From positions 1 to 64,000 of the forward strand of contig JAQUTL010000013.1 in NCBI GenBank assembly GCA_028709805.1: a stretch of DNA of 64,000 nt, in the 5' to 3' direction. The notes under the pieces are model-generated. The model was not told where the DNA came from and did not search any database. It saw only the letters and a list, made by a program, of their open reading frames with translations. Made by a program: the position numbers and the translations under genes. This document shows positions 15,312 through 24,843 of the stretch, in pieces. Each line of letters opens with the position of its first letter. Positions within the stretch are counted from its first letter, which is position 1. Origin of the DNA: Victivallaceae bacterium (GTDB lineage: Bacteria; Verrucomicrobiota; Lentisphaeria; Victivallales; Victivallaceae).

Positions 15312-17740
15312 TTTTCCACCTTCTCTCCGAAGATTATCGGCAGCGCCTCGCTGATGGTGGAAACGGGGATGAACTCAAGCTGCGGCTTGACCTCCTCCGG
15401 AATTTCCTCCAGATCTTTTTCGTTTTCTTTCGGGATGACCACGGTCTTGATGCCGGCGCGCAGCGCGGCCACGCATTTTTCCTTGAGTCCGCCGATGGCG
15501 GTGACTTTTCCGCCGAGCGTGATCTCTCCGGTCATCGACAGCCGTTCGCGCACCTGTTTCCCGGTGAGCAAGGACACCAGAGCGCTGGTGATGGTTATTC
15601 CGGCCGACGGTCCGTCTTTCGGCGTGGCGCCGTCCGGCACATGAATGTGGAAGTCGTTCTGTTCAAACACTTCCGGTTTTACGCCGAATTTTGCCGCATG
15701 ACTGCGGATGTAACTGAACGCCGCCTCCGCCGACTCCTTCATCACGTTGCCGAGGCTTCCGGTGAGCTTCAGATTGCCTTTTCCCGGCATCATTGTGGTT
15801 TCCACCGTCAGGATGACGCCGCCGTAGCTGGTCCAGGCCATGCCGATCGCGGAGCCGGCCGCCGGCCGCCCCTCCGCCTCGTCCATTGTATATTTTCTGG
15901 CGCCGAGCAGCTCGTGGATCAGTTTGGCGTCCACCGGGGTTTTGGCCTCCGGCGCCACCTGTCCGGAGACGATCCGGCGCGCCATTTTGCGGCACACCGA
16001 CCCGATAACCCGCTCCAGTTCGCGCACGCCGGCTTCGCGGGTGTAATGACTGATAAGCTCGTCCAGCGCCGCCATCGGAAAACTCAGCTGCGCGGCGGCG
16101 AGTCCATTCTCCTTGAGCTGGCGTTTGACCAGATAGCGTTTGGCAATCTGCCGTTTTTCGCTGCCGGTGTAGCCGGGCAGACGGATGATTTCCATGCGGT
16201 CCAGAAGCGGTTCCGGAATGGTGTCCATCACGTTGGCCGTGGCGATGAAAAATACCTTGCTCAAGTCGTAGTCGATCTCAATGTAGTGGTCGTTGAACGC
16301 CTTGTTCTGGGCGGGATCGAGCACCTCCAGCAATGCGCTCGCCGGATCGCCGCGCTGATCGGAGTTCACCTTGTCGATTTCGTCGAGCATGAAGACCGGA
16401 TCGGCCACGCCGACCCGCTTCATGTTCTGGATGATGCGGCCGGGGAGGGCGCCGACATAGGTGCGGCGGTGACCGCGGATTTCGGCTTCGTCGTGCATGC
16501 CGCCCAGCGCCACCCGGATGAATTTGCGCCCCATCGCTCTGGCGATCGACTGGCCGAGCGAAGTCTTGCCCACGCCCGGAGGCCCGACCAGACAGAGAAT
16601 CGGCGCATTGCCGTCTTTGCGCAGCTGAAGCACCGCAAGATAGTCGAGAATGCGCTCCTTGACGTCTTTAAGTCCGTAGTGGTCGGCATTCAGCACCTTT
16701 TCCGCCTTGGCAAGGTCGAGCGTGGTGTTGGAGTATATCCGCCACGGCAGCGACAGCAGCCAGTCCATATAGGTGTAGGAAATGTGATATTCCGGCGACA
16801 TCTGGGGAATGGTGTCAATTCTGCTCAGCTCTTTTTTGATCGTCTTAATCACTTCTTCCGGCGCATCGAGTTTTGCCAGCCGGTTTTCAAGCTCAATGAT
16901 GTCCGGCGTGCGGGTGTCTTCGCGCAGTTCGCTCTGGATGGTACGCAGCTGTTCGCGTAAAAAATATTCCCGCTGCTGCTGCGAGAGCGTCTGATTGACC
17001 TCGTTCTGAATGTGGACGCCGAGCTGGGCGATCTCCGACTCGCGGTTTATCAGCGCCAGCATTAATTTTGACCGTTCGTAAAGCGAACCGATCGCCAGAA
17101 TCGCCTGTTTTTCCGGTACACTCAGGTTCAGCGCGTCGGCCAGCAGATCGATCTGACGGGCGGGCTCCACCATGGAGACCACCGCGAACCGCAGTTCCTC
17201 CGGCATGCCGGGCAGGAACGGCGTCAATTCCTGAAATTTGTTCATGATCAGTTTGACCGCCGCCGCCACCTCCAGAGGGTCCGACTCTCCGGGCTGCTGC
17301 GGCGAATAGATCGCGGTGTAGAAGCCGCGCGTATCCTCGCGCACGCCTTTGAGGACGATCCGCCGCAGTCCGCGTACCAATATCCGCAGCGAGCCGTCGG
17401 GGAAAGTCAATATTTTTGTGATGCGCGCGGTGACGCCGACTTTGAGCAGTTTACGGTCGCCGAACCGGAATTCCGGCAATTCGACGTCGGCCAATTCCTG
17501 AGACGGTTCATTGTTGCCGTCCGCAATTTCTGAGAAGACGCCGATCTGCCGGTCGGCGGTCATCACCTTCTGCACCATTGCGGCCAGCATCGGGTCGTCC
17601 ACCAGAATGCTGGTCATCACAAACGGATAGACCACCACGTTGGCGACGTTGAGCAGCGGAACGCTCATATCGGCGGCGAAGTCGCCGGCTTTGAGCGCGC
17701 GGTCGTTGGTCAGCGAAATATTGTTGTAGCGTTCGTCCAT
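15308..17740 (-). CDS. lon: ATP-dependent protease Lon
   Basis: Lon degrades misfolded and regulatory proteins. The 810-residue protein has the substrate-binding LON domain (about 25-220), a coiled region, the AAA+ module with Walker A GPPGVGKT at 386-393 and Walker B VFMLDEIDKV near 449-458, and the protease domain with the Ser-Lys dyad: S712 in DGPSAG and K755 in GLKEKC. The spacing of 43 residues between them matches E. coli Lon. The gene starts 16 bases after folC ends and overlaps the LolA-like gene by 4 bases. Confidence 0.95.
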   Translation of the reverse strand: MDERYNNISLTNDRALKAGDFAADMSVPLLNVANVVVYPFVMTSILVDDPMLAAMVQKVMTADRQIGVFSEIADGNNEPSQELADVELPEFRFGDRKLLKVGVTARITKILTFPDGSLRILVRGLRRIVLKGVREDTRGFYTAIYSPQQPGESDPLEVAAAVKLIMNKFQELTPFLPGMPEELRFAVVSMVEPARQIDLLADALNLSVPEKQAILAIGSLYERSKLMLALINRESEIAQLGVHIQNEVNQTLSQQQREYFLREQLRTIQSELREDTRTPDIIELENRLAKLDAPEEVIKTIKKELSRIDTIPQMSPEYHISYTYMDWLLSLPWRIYSNTTLDLAKAEKVLNADHYGLKDVKERILDYLAVLQLRKDGNAPILCLVGPPGVGKTSLGQSIARAMGRKFIRVALGGMHDEAEIRGHRRTYVGALPGRIIQNMKRVGVADPVFMLDEIDKVNSDQRGDPASALLEVLDPAQNKAFNDHYIEIDYDLSKVFFIATANVMDTIPEPLLDRMEIIRLPGYTGSEKRQIAKRYLVKRQLKENGLAAAQLSFPMAALDELISHYTREAGVRELERVIGSVCRKMARRIVSGQVAPEAKTPVDAKLIHELLGARKYTMDEAEGRPAAGSAIGMAWTSYGGVILTVETTMMPGKGNLKLTGSLGNVMKESAEAAFSYIRSHAAKFGVKPEVFEQNDFHIHVPDGATPKDGPSAGITITSALVSLLTGKQVRERLSMTGEITLGGKVTAIGGLKEKCVAALRAGIKTVVIPKENEKDLEEIPEEVKPQLEFIPVSTISEALPIIFGEKVEK

Positions 17741-17756
17741 AGCGGCTCCTTGCCAT

Positions 17757-18956
17757 TCATATGTTCAATACTTTATCCGCATCATAAAAATTTTCAAGCG
17801 CCTCCGCCACCAGATACAGCGATCCGGTCACCAGCGTTTCGCCGCGGCACGAGTCCACCGCGCTCTTCACGTCGGCGGCCGGACGGCTTGGCACTGTGGT
17901 CAGCGCCGCGAGGTCGTCACAGCTGTAACACGCCCGACCGTGACCGGAAATCGGCACAAAGACAAATTCGGCCGCTATCTTTTCCAGAAACGGCAGTTCA
18001 CGCGCCGCGTCCTTGTCGCGGAAAGCGCCGAACACCACGCTGAGTTTCCGGCCGTTCAGCGCCTCGGCCAGCGCCTGGGCGCCGTCCGGGTTATGGCCGC
18101 CGTCCACCCACAATTTTGCGTTGACCTGCTGAATCCGTCCCGGCCAGGTCACATGTTTTACGCCGTCCAGCGCGGACTCGATGTCGAATCCGAATTTTCC
18201 GGCCAGATATTCCATGACTTTTTCAGCCAGCGCAAAATTTCTCTTCTGCATTGCTCCGGTCAGCGGCAGCTCGATATTATGACAAGGCGCGGAGCCGGAT
18301 TGTTCAAACGGAGCGTCAAGTTCCGCCGCTTTCCGGCGGATTACCTCCAGCGCCCCCTTCGGCATTGTTCCGGCGAACACCGGAACGCGCGGCTTGATGA
18401 TGCCGGCCTTCTCCCCGGCGATTTTCGCCAGCGTGTCGCCGAGATACTGCATATGGTCCATGGCGATATTGGTGATGACCGCCGCCTCCGGCGTCACCGC
18501 GTTGGTGGCGTCCAGCCGGCCGCCCATGCCGGTTTCCCAGACGGCGAAGTCAACTTTTTCATCAATGAAAAAGGCCAGCGCCAATGCGGTGGTCAGCTCG
18601 AAATACGTTGGGCCGGCGCCTTCAAGTTTCATCCTTTCGGCGGCCGGAACCAGACGGGTGGCAAGTTCGGCAAAGCGCTCTTCCGTGATCGCCCGTCCGT
18701 TGACCCGGAAGCGTTCACGCACCGAAATAAGATGCGGCGAGGTGTAAAAACCAACCTTGTAGCCGGCGGTACGCAACATTTGCTGAAGCATTGCGCCGAC
18801 CGAGCCCTTGCCGTTGGTTCCGGCGATGTGGATAAATCTTACTTTTTTCGAGTCCAGCCCGCCGAGTTCAAACAACCGTTCGGTCTGTTCCAGCCCCAGC
18901 TTGATTCCGAACATCCCGGTCCGGTCGATATATTCGGCGCTTTCCCGAAAGTTCAT
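17757..18956 (-). CDS. folC: Folylpolyglutamate synthase / dihydrofolate synthase
   Basis: A Mur-ligase-family enzyme that adds glutamate to folates and, in many bacteria, also makes dihydrofolate. The 399-residue protein starts MNFRESAEYIDRTG at 18956; the ATG overlaps the tolB stop as ATGA, and an upstream extension of the frame reads through tolB and is not used. It has the ATP loop HIAGTNGKGSVGA near residue 43, TSPHLISVRERF, MDHMQYLGDTLAKIAGEKAG and the C-terminal VDGGHNPDGA. Clustering with tolB and lon looks like operon packing without a functional link. Confidence 0.92.
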   Translation of the reverse strand: MNFRESAEYIDRTGMFGIKLGLEQTERLFELGGLDSKKVRFIHIAGTNGKGSVGAMLQQMLRTAGYKVGFYTSPHLISVRERFRVNGRAITEERFAELATRLVPAAERMKLEGAGPTYFELTTALALAFFIDEKVDFAVWETGMGGRLDATNAVTPEAAVITNIAMDHMQYLGDTLAKIAGEKAGIIKPRVPVFAGTMPKGALEVIRRKAAELDAPFEQSGSAPCHNIELPLTGAMQKRNFALAEKVMEYLAGKFGFDIESALDGVKHVTWPGRIQQVNAKLWVDGGHNPDGAQALAEALNGRKLSVVFGAFRDKDAARELPFLEKIAAEFVFVPISGHGRACYSCDDLAALTTVPSRPAADVKSAVDSCRGETLVTGSLYLVAEALENFYDADKVLNI

Positions 18957-20164
18957 CTTACCGCGCCGGGCGACCAGCTCGGCATCGTCAGCTTGTTTTT
19001 GGTTTTGAGCAGCAATCGGGAGTTCCCCTTGAGGCTGTCCACCACATAGAGCGAGGTCTGGCCGCCGCTGGTTCTGGCGCAGACCACATGACGGCCGTCC
19101 GGCGCCCACGACGGCGACTCCCATTCACCGACGTCACCGACAATCTGCTTCGGCGATTCATCGCCGTTGATGTCGTTTACCGCCAGCTTGTAGCTGCCGT
19201 TGATCTTCGCCGCATAGACGATGCGGTTCTGGCGCGACCAGTCCGGCGTGGCCGCTTCGCTGCCGAGCGTGGTCAGCCGTTTGATGCTCTTCGCCGCCAG
19301 ATTGACGGTGAACAGCCGCGGCACCCGGCCGCCTTCGTTGGAGACGTAGCACACCGTGTCGCCGGACGGATTCCAGCAGGGCGAGGCCTCTACCGCCGGC
19401 CCGTTGGTGAGCCGGAGCTGTGAACTGCTCCCGATGTTCTGCACATAGAGTTCCAGCCGGTCCTCGAAACTGCCGACAAAGGCGACTTTTGAGAAGTCCG
19501 GCGAGAATGACGTTCCCACGTTCAACCCGCGCAGATTGGTCAGCCGCTTGGTTCCCAGCGGTGAAAGTCTGGTCTGGAGGATGGTGGTGGAGCCGGTGCT
19601 GTATTTGGTGTAGCCGATGCTTTTGCTGTCCGGCGACCAGCACGGTTCCACGCAGAGCGATTTGAAGTCGGTGATCTGTTTCACGTCTCCGCCGGCGATG
19701 TCGCAGGTGAAGATTTCGCGGCGGTCCTTGCCCAGATCGGCGCAGAACGCGATCCGGCTCTGGCAGAGTTCCCTGACGTCCTCTTTCGGAAATATCTTCT
19801 GGAGAATGGCGTCAACCACCTTCTGGGCGCCTTCGCGCGGATTGTTGAATGACACCCGGCCGTCGGCCAGTTCGCGTCCGCCGCTGCTGAGCACATACTG
19901 GCAGGTGGTTGAGTTGGCGGAGCCGCGCAGTTCAAAGTCGGCCGACGCCGAGCTGGACATGGTAAGCCAGCCGGACGCCTTGATGAACTGCGGCACCAAG
20001 CTTTCCAGCTCCTGATTGCCGTTGATGCCGATCATGCGCACGGAGGCTTCGCCGCCCTGACCGGGCGCAACGCTGATCGTAAGATCCTGCGCCGACGCGG
20101 CGCAGACGGTCATCGCCGTCGTGATGATCCAGACGGCCAATTTGCTGATCGGATGTTTCATCAA
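18953..20164 (-). CDS. tolB: Periplasmic TolB beta-propeller protein
   Basis: TolB is the periplasmic partner of the Tol-Pal system that keeps the outer membrane attached during division. The 403-residue protein has a signal peptide (1-25, ending ASA-Q), an N-terminal domain of about 130 residues, and six PD40 repeats with the pattern PCWSPDSKSIGYT, SWAPDGRHVV and similar. Genes tolA, tolQ, tolR and pal are not in the window. The presence of TolB is direct evidence for an outer membrane in this organism. It starts 43 bases after the ligase gene ends, so the two may be co-transcribed. Confidence 0.88.
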   Translation of the reverse strand: MMKHPISKLAVWIITTAMTVCAASAQDLTISVAPGQGGEASVRMIGINGNQELESLVPQFIKASGWLTMSSSASADFELRGSANSTTCQYVLSSGGRELADGRVSFNNPREGAQKVVDAILQKIFPKEDVRELCQSRIAFCADLGKDRREIFTCDIAGGDVKQITDFKSLCVEPCWSPDSKSIGYTKYSTGSTTILQTRLSPLGTKRLTNLRGLNVGTSFSPDFSKVAFVGSFEDRLELYVQNIGSSSQLRLTNGPAVEASPCWNPSGDTVCYVSNEGGRVPRLFTVNLAAKSIKRLTTLGSEAATPDWSRQNRIVYAAKINGSYKLAVNDINGDESPKQIVGDVGEWESPSWAPDGRHVVCARTSGGQTSLYVVDSLKGNSRLLLKTKNKLTMPSWSPGAVR

Positions 20165-20207
20165 AGCATTTTCTCCTTGTACTGATATGTTTTTTCTCTT
20201 TTTTAAC

Positions 20208-21506
20208 TTATTGATTGCGATGGTCGATCACGCGCTTCGCCTTGCCTTCGCTGCGCTGAATGGTCTGGGGCGCAACCAGCTTGACGGCGACCCGCAGCCC
20301 GATGGTGTCGGAAACCGCGCGGGTGATGCGCTTCTGGAGCGTCTCGATTTCGCGGACGCGGTCGGAGAACAGCTCGCCGGTGATCTCCACATCCACCTCG
20401 ATATTGTCCATGCCGTTTTCCGTGTACAGAACGATGTTGTAATGCGGCAGCGTGCCGTCCACCGAAAGCAGCGCCGACTCGATCTGAGACGGGAACACAT
20501 TGATGCCGCGGATGATGAACATGTCGTCGGAGCGGCTGGAAATGCGGTCGATCCGGCGCAGCGTGCGGCCGCACGGACATTTTTCCGGGATGATTCTGGT
20601 CAGGTCGCGGGTGCGGTAGCGGATCATCGGCAGCGCCTCCTTGGTCAGGCTGGTGAGCACAAGTTCGCCGACTTCGCCGTCCGGCAGCACCTCCAGCGTG
20701 TCCGGATTGATGACTTCCGGATAAAAATGGTCTTCAAAAACGTGAAGTCCGCTGTGTTCCGGGCATTCGATCGCCACGCCGGGGCCGATAATCTCGGAAA
20801 GTCCGTAGATGTCAAATGCGTTGATGCCGCTGATCTCTTCGATGCGTTTGCGCATTTCATTGGTCCACGGTTCGGCGCCGAATATTCCGGTGCGCAGCGG
20901 CATCTTGTGCATGTCCAGCCCCTGTTCGGCGGCTTTTTCGGCAAGATGGCAGAAATAGCTCGGAGTACAGCAGATCGCCGTGACGCCGAAGTCGTGCATA
21001 ACCATGATCTGCCGCTGGGTGTTCCCGACGCTGGTGGGAACCACGGTGCAGCCGAGCGCTTCGCCGCCGCCGTGGGCGCCGAGTCCGCCGGTGAAGAGTC
21101 CGTAGCCGTAGGAAATCTGGAGAATGTCGTTATTGTCCAGTCCGGCGCACATGAAGGCGCGCTTCATCACTTCGGCCCAGGTGGCGATGTCGCTGCGGGT
21201 ATAGCCCACCACAATCGGTTTTCCGGTGGTGCCGCTGGAGGCGTGAAGCCGCACGATGTCCCCCATCGGGACGGCGAACAGACCGAACGGATAGTTGTCG
21301 CGCAGATCGGCCTTGATGCTGAACGGCAGTCTGCGCAGATCGTCGAGTGTTCTGATGTCTTCCGGGCGCACGTTCGCCGCGTCCATTTTTTCCCGGTAGG
21401 GCGCGACGTTGCCGCAGGCGCGGGCCACGGTGTCGCGGAGTCTTTTGAGCTGGAGTTCCTTCAGCTCACTTTGGGGGAGGTAGTCCGCCCGGTTGTTATT
21501 TTTCAT
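20208..21506 (-). CDS. Phenylacetate-CoA ligase-type AMP-forming enzyme
   Basis: A 432-residue acyl-adenylate enzyme of the PaaK family, which activates arylacetic acids (phenylacetate, indoleacetate) to CoA esters. It has the P-loop LHASSGTTGKPIVVGYT near residue 90, the mid-domain DIYGLSEIIGPG, and the hinge and C-terminal YRTRDLTR and RSDDMFIIRGINVFP. In anaerobes such enzymes often work with indolepyruvate oxidoreductase in amino-acid fermentation, but that partner is not here. Its promoter (21571-21544) may serve the whole downstream set tolB-folC-lon. Confidence 0.87.
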   Translation of the reverse strand: MKNNNRADYLPQSELKELQLKRLRDTVARACGNVAPYREKMDAANVRPEDIRTLDDLRRLPFSIKADLRDNYPFGLFAVPMGDIVRLHASSGTTGKPIVVGYTRSDIATWAEVMKRAFMCAGLDNNDILQISYGYGLFTGGLGAHGGGEALGCTVVPTSVGNTQRQIMVMHDFGVTAICCTPSYFCHLAEKAAEQGLDMHKMPLRTGIFGAEPWTNEMRKRIEEISGINAFDIYGLSEIIGPGVAIECPEHSGLHVFEDHFYPEVINPDTLEVLPDGEVGELVLTSLTKEALPMIRYRTRDLTRIIPEKCPCGRTLRRIDRISSRSDDMFIIRGINVFPSQIESALLSVDGTLPHYNIVLYTENGMDNIEVDVEITGELFSDRVREIETLQKRITRAVSDTIGLRVAVKLVAPQTIQRSEGKAKRVIDHRNQ

Positions 21507-21543
21507 AAAAATCTCAAACAGTTGTTTTTTTGTTTAAAAAGAT

Positions 21544-21571
21544 AATATAGCCGAATCGGGCGGTTCTTCAA
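21544..21571 (-). promoter_or_regulatory. Promoter of the ligase gene (possibly also tolB-folC-lon-ispH)
   Basis: TTGAAG (21571-21566) and TATATT (21549-21544), 16 bp apart on the minus strand, 38 bp upstream of the ligase start. Confidence 0.6.
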
Positions 21572-21585
21572 GCGTTAACCCCGGT

Positions 21586-23523
21586 TTATTCGGCGCTTTT
21601 TTCGTAGCGGAGCGCCAGCAGCGTGATGTCGTCAAACTGTTCGGCGGAGCCGGCATGGACGGCGACGGCTTCGACAATCCGGGAAATCAGCGTTTCGCAT
21701 GAGACTTTGTCGTCGGCAGCGGCTATGATTTTTTTCAGTCTGGCGAGTGAGAACTCGTTGTTCGCCGCGTCGATCGCCTCGGTGACGCCGTCGGTGTAAA
21801 GCAGCAGCAGGTCGCCGGGGGCAAGCCGGTGTTCGGCGGTGGTGTATTCGTGGTCGGAGATCGCCAGCGGCGGGCCCTGGATGCCGGACATGGTCTCCAC
21901 CGTGCCGTCAACGCGGCGGATCAGCGGCGGATTGTGGCCGGCGTTGGTGTAGCGCAGCACGCCGGTTGAGAGGTTGAAGACGCCGAAGAAGAAGGTGACG
22001 AACATCATCATGTCGTTGCTGCTGGCCAGATGGGCGTTGATCCGGCAGGCGACTTCACCGGTGGTGAGCAGCGGAGAGGCCGAGCCGCGCAGCAGCGTCT
22101 GGGTCACCGCCATGAACAGCGCGCCGGGAATGCCCTTGCCGGAGACGTCGCCGATGGCCACCGCGAGTTCGTCGTCTGAGAGGTGGAAGAAGTCGTAAAG
22201 GTCGCCGCCTACCTCCTTTGCCGGGCGCAGCGTGGCGAACAGCTCATACCGTCCGCACTTGCTGTTCAGCGAACAGCGCTGCGGCAGCAGCGACTGCTGG
22301 ATTCTGGTGGCGATTGAAAGTTCGCTTTCCATCCGGTTGCGCGCCGCGGTGGTGTTTTCGAGTTTGCAGATGTATGACTGGAGCGAGCGCTGCATGGAGG
22401 CGAACGCGTCGTTGAGTTGTCCCACTTCGTCCTGCCGTTCGAGTTTCGGCAGCTTTGCGGAAAAGTCTCCGGCGCCGATCCGCCGGGCGGCTGGGGCCAG
22501 CATGCGCAGCGGTTTCAGCGCCCGCCAGGTGAGCATGCCGAGAATGATCATGGCCAGTACCACCGCCGACACCGCCAGCAGACTGGCGTAGTGGCGCAGC
22601 CGCAGCAGCGGACGGAACAGCTCGGTCTGGGAGAGCTTTGCGCCGACCAGCCAGTTGTTGCACTCCATATTGGCGTTGGCGATCACATATTCGCCGTGTT
22701 CGCCGTTGTTCAACTTATGAAAATCGTAAGGCACGCAGTCGGCACCCGGTTCCATGGCCTTGCGCCAGAACTCCTGAAAGGCAGGGTCTTCCGGGGCGAG
22801 GTCGAACACGGTGTGCGACATTATCCATTCGCTTTTGGGATGCACCACGATCCGGCCGGACCCGGACAGCAGGAACGCGTATCCCGCGGTTCCGGGAAGT
22901 TTTGAAATATAGCGTTTCAGCTCCTGAAGCGAAATGTCGATGGTCACCATTCCGGCGAATTTGCCGTTGACGCGGAACGGCTGGGAGTAGGTTGTCATCA
23001 GAATATTGCCCAGCCCGTCGTCAAAATACGGCTCCGCCCAGGAGCCATTGAGATGGTCGGAATGAGAGAACCACGGGAAAGAAAAATAATCGTAGTCCTC
23101 ACCCACGGTGACCGTCTGTTGCTCTCCGCCGCTGAAGTGGGTGTACCACATGCAGTTCTCCCGGCTCGGATGGCGGGAGTAGGGGGCGTAGGCGATGCTT
23201 CCTCCGGTGATTTCCGGATTGGTTTCATGGAGTCCGGCGATATTTTTAGCCATTATGTCCTGAAGCTGTTCGTCGGAGCACAAATCTTCTTCGATAATCA
23301 GTGAAAGGGTTTTTGCGGCGCGTTCCGCTTCAACAAAAATGCCGTTGAGTCTGGCGGCGCCGAGTTCGACCGACCGGGTGGCGCGCTGTTCTATTTCCTT
23401 GCGGAGCATGTCCGCCGAGGCCGAGGTGAGATAATATGCAAGAACCAGCACCACCAGCAGTACCACCGGGGTGATCAGCAGTATCTGCTGCCATGCGAGC
23501 GACTTTTTCCAGTTTACTACCAC
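21586..23523 (-). CDS. Membrane sensor with Cache, HAMP and SpoIIE-type phosphatase domains
   Basis: A 645-residue receptor phosphatase. It has a first membrane segment at 13-32, a periplasmic double-Cache-like sensor (about 33-308, with WYTHFSGGEQ, SQPFRVNGKFAGMVTIDISL), a second segment at 312-333, HAMP (334-390) and a PPM/SpoIIE phosphatase with metal sites GGDLYDF (439-445) and GDVSGKGIPGAL (458-469). Such RsbU-type proteins dephosphorylate anti-sigma antagonists in response to an outside ligand, probably a small organic acid or amino acid. No STAS partner lies next to it. It has its own promoter at 23552-23579. Confidence 0.88.
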   Translation of the reverse strand: MVVNWKKSLAWQQILLITPVVLLVVLVLAYYLTSASADMLRKEIEQRATRSVELGAARLNGIFVEAERAAKTLSLIIEEDLCSDEQLQDIMAKNIAGLHETNPEITGGSIAYAPYSRHPSRENCMWYTHFSGGEQQTVTVGEDYDYFSFPWFSHSDHLNGSWAEPYFDDGLGNILMTTYSQPFRVNGKFAGMVTIDISLQELKRYISKLPGTAGYAFLLSGSGRIVVHPKSEWIMSHTVFDLAPEDPAFQEFWRKAMEPGADCVPYDFHKLNNGEHGEYVIANANMECNNWLVGAKLSQTELFRPLLRLRHYASLLAVSAVVLAMIILGMLTWRALKPLRMLAPAARRIGAGDFSAKLPKLERQDEVGQLNDAFASMQRSLQSYICKLENTTAARNRMESELSIATRIQQSLLPQRCSLNSKCGRYELFATLRPAKEVGGDLYDFFHLSDDELAVAIGDVSGKGIPGALFMAVTQTLLRGSASPLLTTGEVACRINAHLASSNDMMMFVTFFFGVFNLSTGVLRYTNAGHNPPLIRRVDGTVETMSGIQGPPLAISDHEYTTAEHRLAPGDLLLLYTDGVTEAIDAANNEFSLARLKKIIAAADDKVSCETLISRIVEAVAVHAGSAEQFDDITLLALRYEKSAE

Positions 23524-23551
23524 TTGCGTCTCCTTTTTGCCGAATGGGAAT

Positions 23552-23579
23552 AATATAATGCCGGAAAATATTTTGTAAA
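23552..23579 (-). promoter_or_regulatory. Promoter of the sensor phosphatase gene
   Basis: TTTACA (23579-23574) and TATATT (23557-23552), 16 bp apart, 28 bp upstream of the start. Confidence 0.6.
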
Positions 23580-23633
23580 CACCGCGTCAATGGAAAAAAT
23601 CAATAATCCTGATTTCCTGGCGCCAAACATAAA

Positions 23634-24422
23634 TCATCCATGCTGTGCGGGGGGGTGCTCCGGTGAATGGTCAAAGTGTCCGTTTTCGAGGAAAGCGATG
23701 GTCTGCCGCTGAATCTCCGGATTGTACATCATGAAAGAATGTCCGCATGGAAGAACGAGAAAATCACACTGGCCGCGCAGGTGCGCCGATTGCACCGTTA
23801 CGCGTTTGTCGAAACTTCCGGCGATGACGCCGATGCTGTAGCGTTCCGGGGCGGCCATGGCTGCGGCCGGAGAGCCGGGGGCGTCGCTGAGGTCGCGGAG
23901 CGGCTTTACCAGCAGCGCCGAGAGTTTGGGCAGCAGCTCCGCCGCCAGTCTGGCCGCTTTGGAGCCGTGGTTGGGCGGTGCCAGCATTACGATCCGGTTG
24001 AAGCGTTCCGGCGGGAGCGGCGCGTTGCGGTCGGTCAGCGCCGCCCGGGCGATCAGGCCGCCGAGTGAATGGGTGACCAGATTGAACCGCCGTTCCGGAT
24101 GTTCGCTCAACATTCGATGCAGGAAGTGTTTCAATTCGGCGGCGCTGCCGGAGATGTCGTTTCTGGTTGTCGGGTAGTCGTAACATATGCACTGCTGGTG
24201 GGCGGCGGCGAGGCGGACGGCGAAGTTGCGCATCACCGCGGCGCGATGAAACAGGCCGTGGATCAGAACTGTGGTCTCTCCCGAGTCGGGCGCGGCTGGT
24301 TCAACGATGATCGGTGCGCGGTGCCCGGCGAGTCCGCGGCCGAGTGATTTAAGCGACTCGAGGCACAGAAAGTTTCCGGCAAGATCGTATTTGTCGATTT
24401 TTTTCCAAAGATTTTTTTCCAT
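23634..24422 (-). CDS. Alpha/beta-hydrolase, lipase/PGAP1-like
   Basis: A 262-residue hydrolase with the oxyanion region VLIHGLFHRAAVM near residue 52 and the nucleophile elbow THSLGG (Ser119). LAPPNHGSKAARLAAELLP downstream is typical of triacylglycerol lipase/PGAP1-type enzymes. The likely catalytic His is in the C-terminal CGHSFMMYN. No signal peptide is seen, so it is probably cytoplasmic. The substrate is unknown. It stands alone, divergent from the glutaredoxin operon and 110 bases from the sensor phosphatase gene. Confidence 0.8.
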   Translation of the reverse strand: MEKNLWKKIDKYDLAGNFLCLESLKSLGRGLAGHRAPIIVEPAAPDSGETTVLIHGLFHRAAVMRNFAVRLAAAHQQCICYDYPTTRNDISGSAAELKHFLHRMLSEHPERRFNLVTHSLGGLIARAALTDRNAPLPPERFNRIVMLAPPNHGSKAARLAAELLPKLSALLVKPLRDLSDAPGSPAAAMAAPERYSIGVIAGSFDKRVTVQSAHLRGQCDFLVLPCGHSFMMYNPEIQRQTIAFLENGHFDHSPEHPPAQHG

Positions 24423-24456
24423 ATTTTCCGGTCCGGGTTTTAAACCAGCGATTTCG

Positions 24457-24465
24457 TGCTATAAT
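24457..24465 (+). promoter_or_regulatory. Extended minus-10 promoter of the glutaredoxin-nucleotidase-serpin operon
   Basis: TGC directly before TATAAT (24460-24465), an extended minus-10 element about 115 bases upstream of the glutaredoxin ATG. No clear minus-35 box is visible. Confidence 0.5.
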
Positions 24466-24578
24466 ATGTAACAGGAAGTGCGAAAATGCAATGCCGTTGC
24501 GGCGGGTGGGCGGAAAAAAACGGATTTTTCGTTGCAAGCGCGCCGCTGTTAATATTTTGTCACAAGGAGAACCGGGAA

Positions 24579-24839
24579 ATGCTGAAGGTTTATGGCTGGT
24601 ATGCGTGTCCGCACTGCCTGCAGGCGGTGGAGTGGCTCAAAAACAACAACATTCCCTTCGAGTATTATGAAATGGACGATCAGCCGATCGAGGTGGTCAA
24701 TCTGGTCACCCGGGTCAACGGCGGAGACGACTGGGTCGTTCCGACGCTCGAATACAACGGCAAATGGCGGCCGGGCGAGGCGTTTGAGCCGGAGAAGTTC
24801 CGGCGCGATCTGATCATCCTCGGCGTGCCGGTGGCGTGA
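24579..24839 (+). CDS. Glutaredoxin-like thiol protein
   Basis: An 86-residue thioredoxin-fold protein with the dithiol active site CPHC at residues 10-13, followed by LQAVEWLKNNNIPFEYYEMD, and a WVVPTLEY segment with the cis-proline. The ATG at 24579 is chosen because AAGGAGA lies 8 bases before it. The frame is open upstream without a ribosome-binding site. It starts an operon with a 5'-nucleotidase (4-base gap) and a serpin. Confidence 0.85.
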   Translation: MLKVYGWYACPHCLQAVEWLKNNNIPFEYYEMDDQPIEVVNLVTRVNGGDDWVVPTLEYNGKWRPGEAFEPEKFRRDLIILGVPVA

Positions 24840-24843
24840 CAAT

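Noticed and set aside
24486-24578. N-terminal extension of the glutaredoxin with a CRC motif
   Set aside because: No ribosome-binding site at 24486, and the thioredoxin fold starts at MLKVYGW, which has one.
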